64,000 bases of DNA from Zoroaster sp. YZ-2022 (GCA_029582265.1 CM055830.1:22180163-22244162); one strand, 5' to 3'. Counted from the stretch's first letter, positions 37,545 to 49,713 are shown. Numbers and translations are program-made. Notes: generated from the sequence alone by a model not told the origin.

Positions 37545-39050
37545 TGTGGGAAATGTTTCGACTGATCCATGGTGTCCTGAGGGTCAGATTGGAGGACCCA
37601 GATGGCAAGTCCTCGACATGGAAATTGGTGGTCCCTCGGATGCAGATTACAGAAGTGTTGCAGCTGGTGCACAACATCAGAACTTCCGGCCATCTGGGGA
37701 TAAACAGGACGGTAGCTAGGCTGGGACAGGCACCGGTCTACTGGAGGAGGATGAAGGGCCAGGCAGAAGAATGGTACCGCAAGTGCTCCTCATTGAGGGC
37801 TCCTCTTCAGCAATACATGGTTGGAGCGCCGATGGAGCGCATCGCAATTGACCTCACTGGCAGATTTCCAAGGACCAGAGCAGGGAATACCAGCATCATC
37901 ATGGTTGCAGACTACTTCAAGTGGGTCAAAGCCCTTTCGATCCCGGACCAAACATAGAACAGTGGCCGGTTTGGCACCCCTCTGGAAATCCATACAGACC
38001 AAGGACGGGAGTTTGAGGCTGAGTTGTTACAGGATGTATGCAAGCTGCTTGGAGTCCACAAGACTTGCACCACACCATTTCACCCCCAATCAGATAGAAT
38101 GGTGGAAAGGTTGAATTGTACGATGAAAGCAATGCTGAGCTTTTTTGTGGAGGAAAAACAAGAACACTGGGATGAGCACTTGCCGTACGTAATGATGGCC
38201 TAGCTACCGCTCGGCCCAGCACGAAAGCACCAAGCTTACTCCAAACATGCTTATGCTGGGAAGGGAGGTCAGCCTTCCCTTGGATCTTGTGGTTGGGTCC
38301 CCTGGTGATGAACGAGACCCCACGGCAGATCTGCACGAGTACGCACAAGGACTGTGAGAGAAGATAGAAAGTGCGCATGAGTCCGCTCGCTGCCACTTGG
38401 GGAAAAGTCATTTACACCAAAAGAGACACTATGATCGACGAGCTATGAACCTGGACAACCTGTATGGCTCTATACACCATCCAAGAAAGTCGGCCATGCT
38501 TCAAAGCTGCAGCGCCAGTGGGAAGGACCCTTCGTGGTTATTTCAAGGATAAGTGATATCACCTATTGAATCTAGAAATCACTTCACTCCAAACTCAAGG
38601 TGGTACCACCTGAAACCATACCTCGGGGAGTCAAGAGTGACATGGTGGACTCAGAAAGTCCCAGGGGGTTCGGTGCCAGATCACCAAACGAGCTGAAGAC
38701 CAGGGGAAAAAAGTGGAGTTAACCCAGGTGCCACCAACACTGCCGCCTAGGGCAAAACAGAAATGGAAGGAGAAGACTTTGATAGACATGGGGTCTGTCC
38801 AAGATGAGCTAAATCTTGGCCAACACACATATGGCGGCCAACCGGTAAACAGGCCTAGTCGATATTGTAACAGACTAACTGAACCTTCGTGTTCCCCCAT
38901 GGGATGGACAGTTTCTGGTATATGCAAGCATTGCGGAAGGCAGTTTACCAGGGCGACGAACCTGCATTGGCACCCGAGGACGGCTTGTGAAGTCCTCAGA
39001 CCGGTGAGGCCACACTTGTGTGGAAAGGGTTGTGGGCAGACGTCTTTCAC
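37545..39050 (+). pseudogene. Element E: Ty3/gypsy integrase remnant with C-terminal zinc finger
   Basis: 37545-37957 encodes an integrase N-terminus (ITEVLQLVHNIRTSGHLG with the HH pair, then EEWYRKCSS where the CC pair is damaged) and the first catalytic aspartate (ERIAIDLTGRFP). A stop or frameshift follows; the frame then resumes with DQGREF-like sequence (reading QGREFEAELL), the TCTTPFHPQSDRMVERLN motif and a TAG near 38201. The distal part (38713-39050) has a linker ending in RPSRY and a finger CKHCGRQFTRATNLHWH. No RT or protease precedes it; the minisatellite lies where RT would be. Old, decayed. Confidence 0.8.
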
Positions 39051-39207
39051 TAAATTCATTGTCGCCTCCTGTAGTTATTAAGTAAGTTTTAAACATGGAA
39101 GCCCACTGTTTCCACAGCAATGTGGAAATGGAGGAGTTAAAGTATACTGGCATACCCTCCGGCAGACTCCATATTGCAATTTCAGTTCTTTAATCATCGT
39201 CGCCAAA
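39050..39207 (-). pseudogene. Element F: gag N-terminal fragment, minus strand
   Basis: Reading from the LTR on the minus strand, a primer-site-like TTTGGCGACGATG is followed by a frame with STLLWKQWASMFKTYLITTG and DNEFSERR, resembling the start of Mag-like gypsy gag proteins. Similarity stops near 39050 where element E begins. Confidence 0.6.
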
Positions 39208-39379
39208 TGTTATAGTATAGGTAAAACGCATAAAAAAATCAGCACACATAGAAACTCGGAAATGAATTCAACAACTTTATTTACACGTGCTCCACTTTAT
39301 ATACAACTTTGCTAATCAATGAACTGGAACATTTGTGGCCATACAATTATAAAGTAAGGTTTACAATACTAGTGTCACA
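39208..39379 (-). mobile_element. Element F: short LTR, minus strand
   Basis: On the minus strand it starts TGTGACACTAGTATTG and ends CCTATACTATAACA (TG...CA), with AATAAA inside. 172 bp. Its start overlaps the beginning of the element C LTR by the shared word TGTCACA, so C probably inserted at or beside it. Confidence 0.6.
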
Positions 39380-40257
39380 CCCCAAAATTGTTTTCAACTT
39401 TTGGTTGTGACTTGTACAACTCTAATTCCCACACATGTAAGCAACCTTTTAGGACCAAGGGTTTTATTACCATGGACCCAGGCTATAGTCTCCTCTCTGT
39501 CTGACTTGGTTTGGGTGATTTATGATGCAAGAAGGAGGAATTTGGCCATGTGGTGTTCCAGTGGGCGATTTGGGCCATTGTGACTCCAGCCTTCGTCCAG
39601 TAAGCATCAAAAAAGTAATAATCGCTACAATCGTCTGCAAGACACAACATCACCTCTTTTATATTTTGAACATAGGTTGTTCAACAATTGCCTCCAGCCC
39701 CTGATGTGCCGTGGATGGCCTTGATGTTTTAGCGTGTTGTTGTGGTGACTTCACCGATTGTTTCTACTTTCGTCTAGCCCCTTCATCTATTCTACTAGCC
39801 CCATCTTCACTTCTTTTTCCCGATTTCCCTGGATCAAGAACTTTCTTTGCTTTCGTTCGTGTGATTCTCCATTGAACTTTGTACCTGCTCGCGTACGTCG
39901 GTCGCGTTGAATCAAGATCGTTCGGAGGATTGCTTAGATCATCATCGGCTAGCCACAGTCATCAACCCGCTAAGTTCCTTTTTATTATTTTCCATTGTTA
40001 CATTATATTAAATTTCATTCTCTTTGTTCATTTTGTAATATTCAAATTGGATCAGTATTGGGTTTAATTCTCATTTTCATATGTTCGAAGATTGTTTTGT
40101 CATTTATTTTGCTTGAATATTTGACAGAATACATATTGAAATTCCGACTGTCAGATCGACCTCTTTTCGTTATTTATTTTGTTTAATTTTGTCTTACCAT
40201 TGAACCGGTAATTAATAATAATATCGGGAGTCCCTTTTAAAGGAAATACCCGTGACA
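39373..40257 (+). mobile_element. Element C 5' LTR
   Basis: Begins TGTCACACCCC and ends ACCCGTGACA, so the ends are inverted (TGTCAC/GTGACA). 885 bp. Followed by AAATTTGGAGGCACCGCC; the word TTTGGAGGCAC also follows the 5' LTR of element A and is probably the primer-binding region. Boundaries rest on one copy only. Confidence 0.65.
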
Positions 40258-40391
40258 AAATTTGGAGGCACCGCCCGGACTTGGTCGAGTTGTATTTATA
40301 ACGACCCACAGTCAAAAGATAAGGATTAGCTCAATCTGATCCACATTATTACTTGTTGTACATCTATTATATTTTGTTTAACACCATAATC

Positions 40392-41656
40392 ATGTCAGAC
40401 ACTGAGGGAGAGGCTAGCCAAGTTTCTTTTCAAAGGGCTCTAGACAATCTTCTTAAAAGGCATGGCAAGTCCCTGGACGATCTCCAGTCGTCCAAACCCA
40501 AGCTAGCCACACCCGAGGAGTCTGCACCCCTACGTGTTGTTTCTACCTCCTCACACAGAAGGCAACTCCGCCTATTTTCTGGGAAGACCCCAATTCCTAG
40601 CGGTGAACTCGACTATGAGAATTGGAAGTGGCCGGCACGTCAACTTGCAGATGACTACAGTCTGTCAGCAGCTGAAAGGTTGAGCCGAATAGTCGAGTCA
40701 CTGCTCCCACCTGCCAGCAATATTGTGTGGGCCCTCTGGAACAAAGCTACAGCAGAGGAATGCTTGGAGGGACTTGAGCAGGCGTATGGTATCACAGCGG
40801 ATGGGGATGAACTATATCTATGATTTATTGAGTGTTTCCAGAGGGACGGAGAGCTTGCCTCTGACTACCTTCTTCGACTGCAGGAGAGTCTATCTCACAC
40901 GTGTCCTCGACGGGGGTGGAGTTGACGCCAACCGTGTCGACAATGTGAGGGTACAACAGTTCACCCAAGGCTGTTTATACAATGATACGTTGCTCCTGAG
41001 GTTAGACTTGAAGAAACGCCCAGCCCCTCCAAGTTTCATAGGTTTACTTCGTGAGGTCTGTCAAGAAGAACAGCGGGAGCTAGACAAGATTGATCGGAGG
41101 GATGGCGACAAGAAGGGAACACTTAAGAAGATGGCCGCCGCCAGTAATACCCTGTCTGTCTCTCCTACTGAGGAAACCGAGAGAATTTCTCAGTTAGAAG
41201 TCGTGGCCAATCTACAGCTTCAGCTAGCCTCCTCCGATTCGTCCCCTCCCGTTGCCCCTACTAGACCAGCTGAGCCGTCAGTTCATTGATATCGCCGTAA
41301 CCCTATGAACCCCCCACAACCTAGACGCTGACCTATCATATGCTTCAACTGTGGCCAAGCGGGGCACATGATGAGCGTGTGTACCAACGCCAGGAATGCC
41401 GAACTCGTCCAGCAACAAATGGCTGCCAGATGCAAGTCCAGCACACCTTCTACTTTGGGAAACGACGGCGGCCGCCAGTAGAGGGACGACAGGTGGCCAA
41501 CAAATTGACAGAATGTCCCAGACTAGCTGAGGAGGTAACTGGACATGAGTGTTAACTGCCTCAGTCATGAGTGTGGCCCTCTCCAAGGGCTGCCACATGA
41601 TCTCGTTGGTGACCCTTCCGTTATCATGGCTGAGGTGGACGAACACCGATGCCTAT
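40392..41656 (+). pseudogene. Element C gag (PNMA-like gypsy capsid), broken
   Basis: Starts MSDTEGEASQVSFQRALDNL. The capsid region has RLFSGKTPIPSGELDYENW and AERLSRIVESLLPPAS, resembling the gypsy capsids from which vertebrate PNMA genes derive. An in-frame TGA at 40821-40823, a frameshift near 40895 and two more TGA codons (41287-41289; about 41332) interrupt it. A zinc knuckle CFNCGQAGHMMSVC follows at about 41340-41382. Gag runs on towards the protease and is cut by element A at 41657. Capsid role: particle assembly and RNA packaging. Confidence 0.8.
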
Positions 41657-43135
41657 TGTAGAGATAGCAAAAGTGACACCCCTTCTAAATGTGTATAAAT
41701 TAAGCACCCCCTTTTAAAATTTGGTTTAGACCCATTCCCCTCCCCCTCATAAGTATATTTACCTATCTTGATAATGGAACACCCCAATAGCCAACTAAGC
41801 ATCAAGATGTGTGGCTTTGAAGGTCATTATATATATTTCCTGTGATGACCACTGACCAACACTTAGAATAAAGCTCTGAGAAGTTCTATGATTCAACTTC
41901 TATTGTTCATCTTTTATTCTTTCCAGGAATGTTACTTTTCATTGTCATTATCATTACTTTTATTATTTATACAACTGTTGATATTGGATAATTTAGTTAG
42001 TATTGTTTTGCATTGCTTTAAGATTTTATGAGATTTAGGAGATGCAAAGAAAAGGAAGTTTCAATTCCTTACAGTTCTTTCAAGGTCTTTACAGTAAATC
42101 CTTTAGAATTCTTTGTCTCTTATTTGATCATTGGTCAAGTTTCTCTCAGTTTGTGTTTTAGACTGACAATCAAGTTATTTTATCAATGTTCCATTTATAT
42201 TTCCACTTTGCTAAGTATTGTTCCAGTGCTAGGTTTCATAGCATTATTATTTTGATTATTTAGTGGATTGTCTCAAGATCTGAGAAGTGTTAGATTTGTA
42301 TAGTTTTAGTACACATGTAGTTGATTCTTGAAAGTATTCTTTCAAGACTTTTCTGTACAGCTCCTGTACTAAGGATGCTTGAGTACAGAACAATAAGTTT
42401 GATGTGTTAAGTCCACATACAGTACACTGTTAGGTGTGTCCATGTGTGTGGTAGTAAACCACCCATGCCTATGTAATGAGTTGGCCAGAGGATTAAGGAA
42501 GTTGATTAAATCCAGCTGGTCAATGCAGTGGGTTGGGTGGAATTGTTTATTGGGTTCATGAGCCCACAGGCAGTGTAGTGTTAAGTTGGCCAGACCCAGG
42601 ATGATCTCCATGGTTACAGGGGTTATGGTCCAGTGATGTTGTTATGTTTTAGAGTAAATCTGTTTAAAGCCTTGTGAGACCTACAGTAGTCCAGACAAGA
42701 ACACCTATTTTTATTGTGAATATTTAATGAGGTTGGTTTACACCATTGAGTGTAAGTAAACATAAGAGTTAAGCAGGCGCACTGATTTATCTTTGTTTTA
42801 GAACAAGTCATTCAGTGACCATAGGATGTTACATGTATCTTCTGTCATTTAAGCCAGGGGAAAGAAATGCAGTAGAGTTACTTTGCTATACATGTACATG
42901 CAGGTTAGCATTTGTCTTTTCATTGGTATTTAATTTAGATTTAAGATTTTATAGAATACCATTTGATTATATATATTTCCTGTGATGACCACTGACCAAC
43001 ACTTAGAATAAAGCTCTGAGAAGTTCTATGATTCAACTTCTATTGTTCATCTTTTATTCTTCCCAGGTCATTGACCATTGAGTTATTAATGTACCCCGTG
43101 TAACTACAGTATTCAGCAGTTAGGCGGGTGCAACA
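41657..43135 (+). mobile_element. Element A 5' LTR
   Basis: 1479 bp, TGTAGAGATAGCAAAAG to GGCGGGTGCAACA. It has an internal direct repeat of about 100 bp at 41826-41927 and 42966-43067, each containing an AATAAA signal and ending in a CTTTTATTCTTYCCAGG splice-acceptor-like run. The primer region TTTGGAGGCACGAGAGG follows directly at 43136. Confidence 0.92.
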
Positions 43136-43439
43136 TTTGGAGGCACGAGAGGGATAGGCGTGTCAGGCTGAGTGTTCCTGTTCGACCTGACGACACACGT
43201 CTATCCAGTGATGCGTACCCTCAGCCCACCAGAATATAGAGTACGGTGGAACCAGAGGATGAGCCAGTAACGTCAACGGTGACAGCTGAAGGGGACCAGT
43301 GAGAGGACCAGACGTGTATCCAGAGGGTGTACCATCACTACAAAGAGGGATTGCCTCAGCAGGGATTGCCTTGGATCACTGAGCACGGGCTGCAGTCACG
43401 GTTTCGTCACAAATCTCGCACAGCTATCAACCGGACAAC

Positions 43440-44830
43440 ATGGAAGATCTGATGAAAGTTTTTGAGCAGGTAACAGCATGACTGAGTGGTCTCTCCACCA
43501 CTCAGCTTCTCCATGTGTGCCATCATCTTGGAGTGGAGACAGGAGAGACAGCAGACGAGACGAATGGCCGCCTCCGACTTTTGCGGAAGGTGCTGAAACA
43601 TGTGAACAGTGACGAGGTGCAGGACAGTGACGACAGAGGGCTGGAGATGTTCACAACACTGAGGACCTTCCTCGACGGCATAGCCCGAACAGAGCCCCTG
43701 TCCACTGAAATCGTCAAGCCAAAGTCTGCTGAACCTGCAAAAGTCCCTGTGAAGCCGGCCCCAGTGAAAGCAGCAGAGACGACAACGTCCCAAACCCCTA
43801 TGAGTTCAGATTTCCTGAACGTAATCCGCCGGGAGTTCAAAATTTCTGGGCAAATTGGTGAACCAGGACAGAAGGATCGCCTCAGTTTCACCAGTTTGGG
43901 CCATCAAATTGAGAGCGGTCATGAGAAGGGCCACAGTGACAGTGAGATCATCCGGGGGGTGATACGAGCTATTTCCCCAGGATCAGCACTACGGAGCTAT
44001 TTGGAGGGAAGGAGGAAAATCACATTGCCTAGTCTCCGTCGCATTCTGAGGTGTCATTATCAGGAACGAGATGCGACTGACTTGTACAAGCAGCTAGCCC
44101 AGCTTACTCAGGACCCGAAGGAGTCCCCTCAGGCTTTCCTTTTGAAGGCGCTGGACTTGAGACAGAAAGTTCTCTTTGCCAGCCAGGAAGCGGAATCCGA
44201 CTTATGCTACGACCCAACTCTGGTGCGCCGTATGTTCAGACATGCTGTGCTCACAGGGTTAAGGAGCGACAACATCAAAGCAGAGCTTAGGCCCCAAATG
44301 ACCCAAATCTCACAGATGAAGTATTGTTTGAGAAGCTTAACAGCTGCTCCAGCCTGGAGTCTGAACGTCGATAGAAGCTTCATCAATCAAGACCGGTGAT
44401 CATCAACCAGGTACAGGAGGGAGAGCTCGAGCCAAAAATGAAGCCAAAACCCCAGCCGAAGCCAGGACTGCTCACAGACCAGATAGCAGAGTTCCAGGCC
44501 GGGATCTCAGAGATAAACACCCTGAAGTGCCAAGTGGCAGCTCTGCAGGAGTCTCTGCAGAGAGCACAGACCAAGTCACAACCCAGAAGACCCCCATGCG
44601 CTACGGATGCCGGAGGTGTCAGGAGGATGGGAAAGGTGAAACGTGTGACCACTGCTTCAAGTGTGGATCTGCCGATCATTTTGCTCGAGGCTGCTGTAAC
44701 GGAAATACCCAACGGCAAGAGAAGTCCAGTCCCAACCATCCCAACAAGATCGAGATCACCACCCCATCACTTCCATCTGCCACATCACACCAAGACATCA
44801 TCGGAAGGTGACAAACCTTATCGGGCCTAG
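43440..44830 (+). pseudogene. Element A gag, broken
   Basis: ATG at 43440 starts MEDLMKVFEQVTA, with an in-frame TGA at 43479-43481, then open to 44399 (HVCHHLGVETGETADETNG... SDFLNVIRREFKISGQIGEP... LYKQLAQLTQDPKESPQAF). The middle has the gypsy capsid pattern around QDPKESPQAFLLKALDLRQK. Two frameshifts follow; the last frame holds YGCRRCQEDGKGETCDHC and the zinc knuckle CFKCGSADHFARGC (about 44604-44697). Gag leads towards pol but element B interrupts at 44846. Confidence 0.8.
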
Positions 44831-44845
44831 ATGTACAGTAGATTG

Positions 44846-45095
44846 TGTAATGATATGCTCATGGCCACTTAGCACAACCCTGGATGACCTCTGACCTGGC
44901 CTGTAGCCAAGGTTGCCTGCAACCCCACTCCTCCACATTCCACAGGTTATGACTCATGTCTAGACTGGACCCACATGAGGCGGGCCACTCTAACTCTAGA
45001 CTCCCACTAGTTAACATCTATGCCGATACTCTCTGTACAAGTGAAACTGTTGAGCACTATTAAATAAACTATACTCAAAACAGCTTATCGTTACA
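44846..45095 (+). mobile_element. Element B 5' LTR
   Basis: 250 bp; contains ATTAAATAAACTATACTC (AATAAA signal) near the end; pairs with 49464-49713. Confidence 0.95.
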
Positions 45096-45105
45096 TGGTG
45101 TCAGA

Positions 45106-45870
45106 ATGGCTACCCATAGCCTTCCTCCTCCTCAGCCACTGCAACTCCTCACTGGCAACCCAGCTCAGACCTGGAAGAAGTTTAAACAACGGTGGAGTAA
45201 TTATGAAATGGCCACCGATGTTGCCAGCAAGGGCGATGCAATGCGAGTTGCTACATTGCTCACTGTAATTGGAGACGAAGCAGTGGAACTGTATAACACA
45301 TTCAAGTGGACAACTGCTGGTGACGAAGTCAAAATCGCCACCGTACTGGAGAAATTCGAGGAGTATGCCACTCCTCGAAAGAATACGATTTACAAGAGGT
45401 ATGTGTTCAACACAAGGAACCAGGAGAGTGGTGAACCCGTTGACAAATATGTCACAGCTCTTAAGAATCTCAGCGACACTTGTGACTACGGCGATCTCCG
45501 TGAGTCACTAATCAGAGACCGACTCGTTCTCGGGATAAAGAACACACATGTCCGAGAGCGTCTGCTTCGTGAGTCTACACTGGACCTGAAAAAGGCCATT
45601 GACGGCTGAAGCTGCCCAACAGCAGCTCCGTCAGATCGGCGGTGAGGAGGCAGTTCGTCGACCACGCCACGAAGCAAAGCACCCCCTCCTACTAAAGAGT
45701 GTCTCTTCTGCGGGCAAACCCATCCCATGGAGAAAAGCAAATGCCCGGCATTTGGTAAAACCTGCAGTAAATGCAATGGAAAAAATCACTTTGCAGTGAA
45801 GTGCAAATCTAAGACTCAGAGAACACTGTCTCGCCACAAACATCTGAAACTAGTTGAGGCGAGGCGGCGA
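45106..45870 (+). pseudogene. Element B gag, broken
   Basis: ATG at 45106 lies 11 bases after the LTR and overlaps the primer site. MATHSLPPPQPLQLLTGNPA, then TWKKFKQRWSNYEMATD, typical of Mag-type gypsy gag, open to TGA 45607-45609. Two frameshifts follow; shifted frames hold AAQQQLRQIGGEEAVRR and a zinc region CLFCGQTHPMEKSKCP, CSKCNGKNHFAVKC (about 45700-45810). Confidence 0.82.
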
Positions 45871-48800
45871 TGAGGATGATGAATACACCTACCAGATTGG
45901 CACTGTTAACAACCCAGCGAAGGAGATCCCTAAACAGCTGTTTGTCACCATGAAGGTAAATAACTCTGATTATATACGCTTCCAACTTGACAGCGGCGCT
46001 ACTTGCAATCTCCTCCCCCTAAGTGACTATGCTAGAGTGATGGGTAACCCCTCCAACCTCACACTTCGAAAGAGTAAAGCCAAGCTACGAATGTACAATG
46101 GTAGCTTGATGCACCCTGTTGGCAAATGCACACTCCCCTGCACAAGGAACAATAAAACTCATGAACTTGACTTCCAAGTTGTTGATAAAGAAGACACACC
46201 AATACTCAGCGCTGAAACTTGTCAGCGTCTGGAGTTCCTCAAAGTACTCGTGCATGACATATCCGATGACAACACGGTGAGCGCGATCAAAGTAGATACA
46301 TGTAAGCCACTCACTAAAGAGCTTATCTTGAAAGAATATGGTGATGTGTTCCAAGGCCTGGGATGTCTCCCTGGTACGTACCACATTCAACTTGACCCTA
46401 ACGTTTCACCTGTTGTCCACCCTCCTCGTAAAGTGCCAATCGCAATCGAAGACCAACTACGCCATGCTATAGATGGTATGGTCCGTGATAAAGTCCTCAC
46501 TCCAGTAACTGAACCAACAGACTGGGTCTCCAGTCTTGTGACTGTCATCAAGCCCAACAAGCTGCGGATATGTATCGATCCCCAGCAAATAAACAAAGCG
46601 ATCAAACGGTCACATTACCCTCTCCCTACTGTAGAAGAGGTAGCTACAAAACTGAGTAAAGCAAAATCTTCTCAGTACTCGATGCCAGAAATGGGTTTGG
46701 CAAGTAAAACTTGATGACTGAATCTTCTCGACTCACCACCTTCAACACCCCTTTGGCCGTTTCCGTTGGTTACGGATGCCATTCGGAATCTCGTCTGCCC
46801 CTGAGGAATACCAGCGTCGAATGAACGAAACACTCGAAGGACTTAATGGTGTATCTGTCATTGCTGATGATATACTTGTCTGTGGTGAGGGTGACACTAC
46901 TGAAGAAGCAGAAAAAGACCATGATCGTAATCTCCATGGAGTGTTGCAAAGAGCTCGAAAATGTAACCTCAAGCTGAATGAAAGTAAGCTACGACTCCGA
47001 CTCGCTGAAGTCCCATACATCGGACATCTACTGACCCCTGCTGGCCTAAAGCCAAACCCCGCGAAAATGGAGGCAATACTCAAAATGCCAAACCCTACTG
47101 ATGTTCCCTCGCTAAAGCGATTTCTTGGGATGGTGAACTATCTTGCCAAATTCCTCCCTCATCTATCTACAGTAACTGAGCCTCTGAGGAAACTAGAAAA
47201 CAAAGATATTGCCTGGCACTGGCTTGATGAGCACGATAAAGCGATCGCAGAGATCAAAACACTCATCACCACCCATCCTGTACTACGCTACTATGACGTC
47301 ACTAAGGAAGTGACACTACAGTGTGACGCATCAGAATCGGGCTTAGGAGCAACCCTACTACAAGATGGACAGCCCGTTGCGTTTGCCTCGAGGGCATTAA
47401 CACCAACTGAACAGAACTATGCACAAATTGAAAAAGAAATGCTCGCTATTGAATATTGACCAATACATCTATGGACGCGACCTCAATGTAGACAGTGACC
47501 ACAAACCTCTCGAGAGCATCATGACCAAACCTATACACGCTGCTCCGAAACGACTTCAACGCATGATGCTCCGTCTGCAGAAATACGCGCTAACAGTACG
47601 CTATAAGCCTGGCAAGCTTATGTACATTGCTGATACGCTGAATAGGGCATATCTGCAACGATCCCATACTCAGTCTAATGACAATTACGACGTTCGTCTG
47701 ATGGATGCAGACTACGATCTAATCCACGACATCGAGAAAGTGAACATGGCTCACAATATCGCTATCTCGGATGTTCGTCTCGCCGAAATACGCACCAAAA
47801 CGCACAATGACGCAGTATTGCGCTCGCTAATGACCACTGTTTATGAAGGCTGGCCAGACAATCACACAAGTTTGTGATAGTATAAAGCCGTGCTTCAACT
47901 TCAGAGGCGAGGCTCTCTGCCCAAGATGGAATTCTCTTCCATGACACAGAGTCGTCATTCCTTCCTCAATGCGTCATGACATGATTGACAGAATACATAC
48001 AAGTCATATTGGCATTGAAGGATGTCTTCGTAGAGCCAGAGATGTTATCTACTGGCCTGGTATGAATGCACAGATCAAAGACAAAATCGCATCATGTGGT
48101 ACTTGCAACACGTTCAGTCACGCACAAACCAAAGAGCCACTAAAACCACATGACATCCCTGACCGCCCCTGGTCCACAGTAGCAGTCGATCTGTTCATGT
48201 TAGATGGCAAAGATTACATAATCGCCACTGACTACTACTCCAACTTCTTTGAGTTCAACACCCTCCCCTCAACACTGAGCTCCAATGTCATAATCAGCCT
48301 GAAGTCTTTCTTCTTGATCATGGCATCCCGACACACTCATAAGTGATAATGGTCCCCAATTTCGATCTGCAGAATTCCAGAATTTCACCAAGGACTGGGA
48401 CATTAAACATACTACATCGTCCCCACGCTACCCACAGTCTAATGGCAAGGCTGAAAACGTAGTGAAAACCGCAAAGTCGCTATTGAGCAAAGCGAAATCT
48501 GACCACCAAGATCCCTACCTAGCCATACTTGACTGGAGAAATACCCCCACGGAAGGACTCGGATCCTCCCAAGCACGCCTAATGGGACGCCAACAAAGAC
48601 CCTCCTCCCCACAACGGTCACGCTCCTCAAACCCCATATCTCCAGAAATGTCAAAACCAAGCTTCAGACAAACAGAGCCCAACAAGCCAAATACTACAAC
48701 CGCGGTAGTAAGGAATTACCAGAATTAAACACAGGAGATGTAGTCCGCGTACAGCCAAACCACGGCACTAACGAATGGAAAAAAGGCACATGTATTCGTA

Positions 48801-49081
48801 AAGTGGCCCCTCGATCGTATGAAGTTGACATTGACGGACATATTTACCGTCGCAATCGAAAACATCTCAAACGAACAAGCGAAAAACAACCCCAAATCAC
48901 AGTCCCACTACCTAATGATGACCTGGATATGCCCAATGATTTTACTGACCCACCGCATGTCCCAATCGTAACTACTCCATCAGTACCAAGTGTACCCACT
49001 ATCCCGGACTCTAATGAACCAAAGCGATCTTCACGAGGACGGATCCTCAAACCAACTACCAAATATAAAGACTATGTGTAA
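45854..49081 (+). pseudogene. Element B protease-RT-RNase H-integrase, broken
   Basis: 45854-46714: protease (FQLDSGATCNLLPL) and start of RT (WVSSLVTVIKPNKLRICID). Frameshift near 46680. 46776-47457: RT with IADDILVCG and RNase H (LQCDASESGLGATLLQ). TGA/frameshift at 47457, then DSDHKPLESI and RYKPGKLMYIADTLNRA. Integrase: HTSHIGIEGCLRRARD with CGTCN zinc site (47980-48110), VAVDLFMLDGKDYI, shift near 48335, SDNGPQFRSAEF and SPRYPQSNGKAENVV. C-terminus 48690-49081 with RRNRKHLKRT and SSRGRILKPTTKYKDYV. All enzyme domains were present, but at least four interruptions make it non-functional. Confidence 0.85.
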
Positions 49082-49463
49082 AATCCACAAAACACCTTGA
49101 AATGTGTTCCCAATGACTCATATGTACGGATGAGAACTTTAAAGACTGATAGAAGTTTGATATAATAACTGAATAGTTATTTCATTGTATGTATAGATTA
49201 GAGACTCTATAATCAATGCATGTATACGTGTAGTGGATAGAAAATTCAATTTTATAAGAACCATCATGTAATTGCCTCTGAACACTGAACTGAACTCTAT
49301 ATACCACTGAGGCATACAGAACCAATTTAATATGGATTGTGTTAATTTGTTTTGCTTTTTAGTTTTTTTAATCTCCCACTTGTGTTGTTTTGAAATGTTG
49401 CTCAAGAAATTCCAAGCTGATCCCTTCACTACTTTGTTTTGGTTTTATCTGAAGAAAGGGAGA

Positions 49464-49713
49464 TGTAATGATATGCTCATGGCCACTTAGCACAACCCTG
49501 GATGACCTCTGACCTGGCCTGTAGCCAAGGTTGCCTGCAACCCCACTCCTCCACATTCCACAGGTTATGACTCATGTCTAGACTGGACCATGCAGGCGCG
49601 GGCCACTCTAACTCTAGACTCCCACTAGTTAACATCTATGCCGATACTCTCTGTACAAGTGAAACTGTTGAGCACTATTAAATAAACTATACTCAAAACA
49701 GCTTATCGTTACA
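49464..49713 (+). mobile_element. Element B 3' LTR
   Basis: 250 bp, pairs with 44846-45095; preceded by the polypurine tract and followed by the GATTG target duplicate, after which element A resumes. Confidence 0.95.

Larger units (their letters stand above)
44846..49713 (+). mobile_element. Element B: small Ty3/gypsy retrotransposon nested in A
   Basis: 4868 bp, 250-bp LTRs at 44846-45095 and 49464-49713 (TGTAATGATATGC to GCTTATCGTTACA), target duplication GATTG at 44841-44845 and 49714-49718. Primer site TGGTGTCAGAATGG at 45096 fits the 3' end of a tRNA-Leu. Polypurine tract GAAGAAAGGGAGA at 49451-49463. The LTRs differ only around the CACATGAGGCGGG / ATGCAGGCGCGGG word, so insertion is recent, although coding frames are damaged. 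Confidence 0.95.

Noticed and set aside
38713..39081. Treating the plus-strand frame as one host zinc-finger gene
   Set aside because: It continues the pol tail of element E and its last codons run into minus-strand element F; there is no independent start or context.
42028..42255. 75-residue frame repeated at 54944-55171
   Set aside because: Identical position within both LTRs of element A and no recognisable domain; a chance frame in non-coding LTR sequence.
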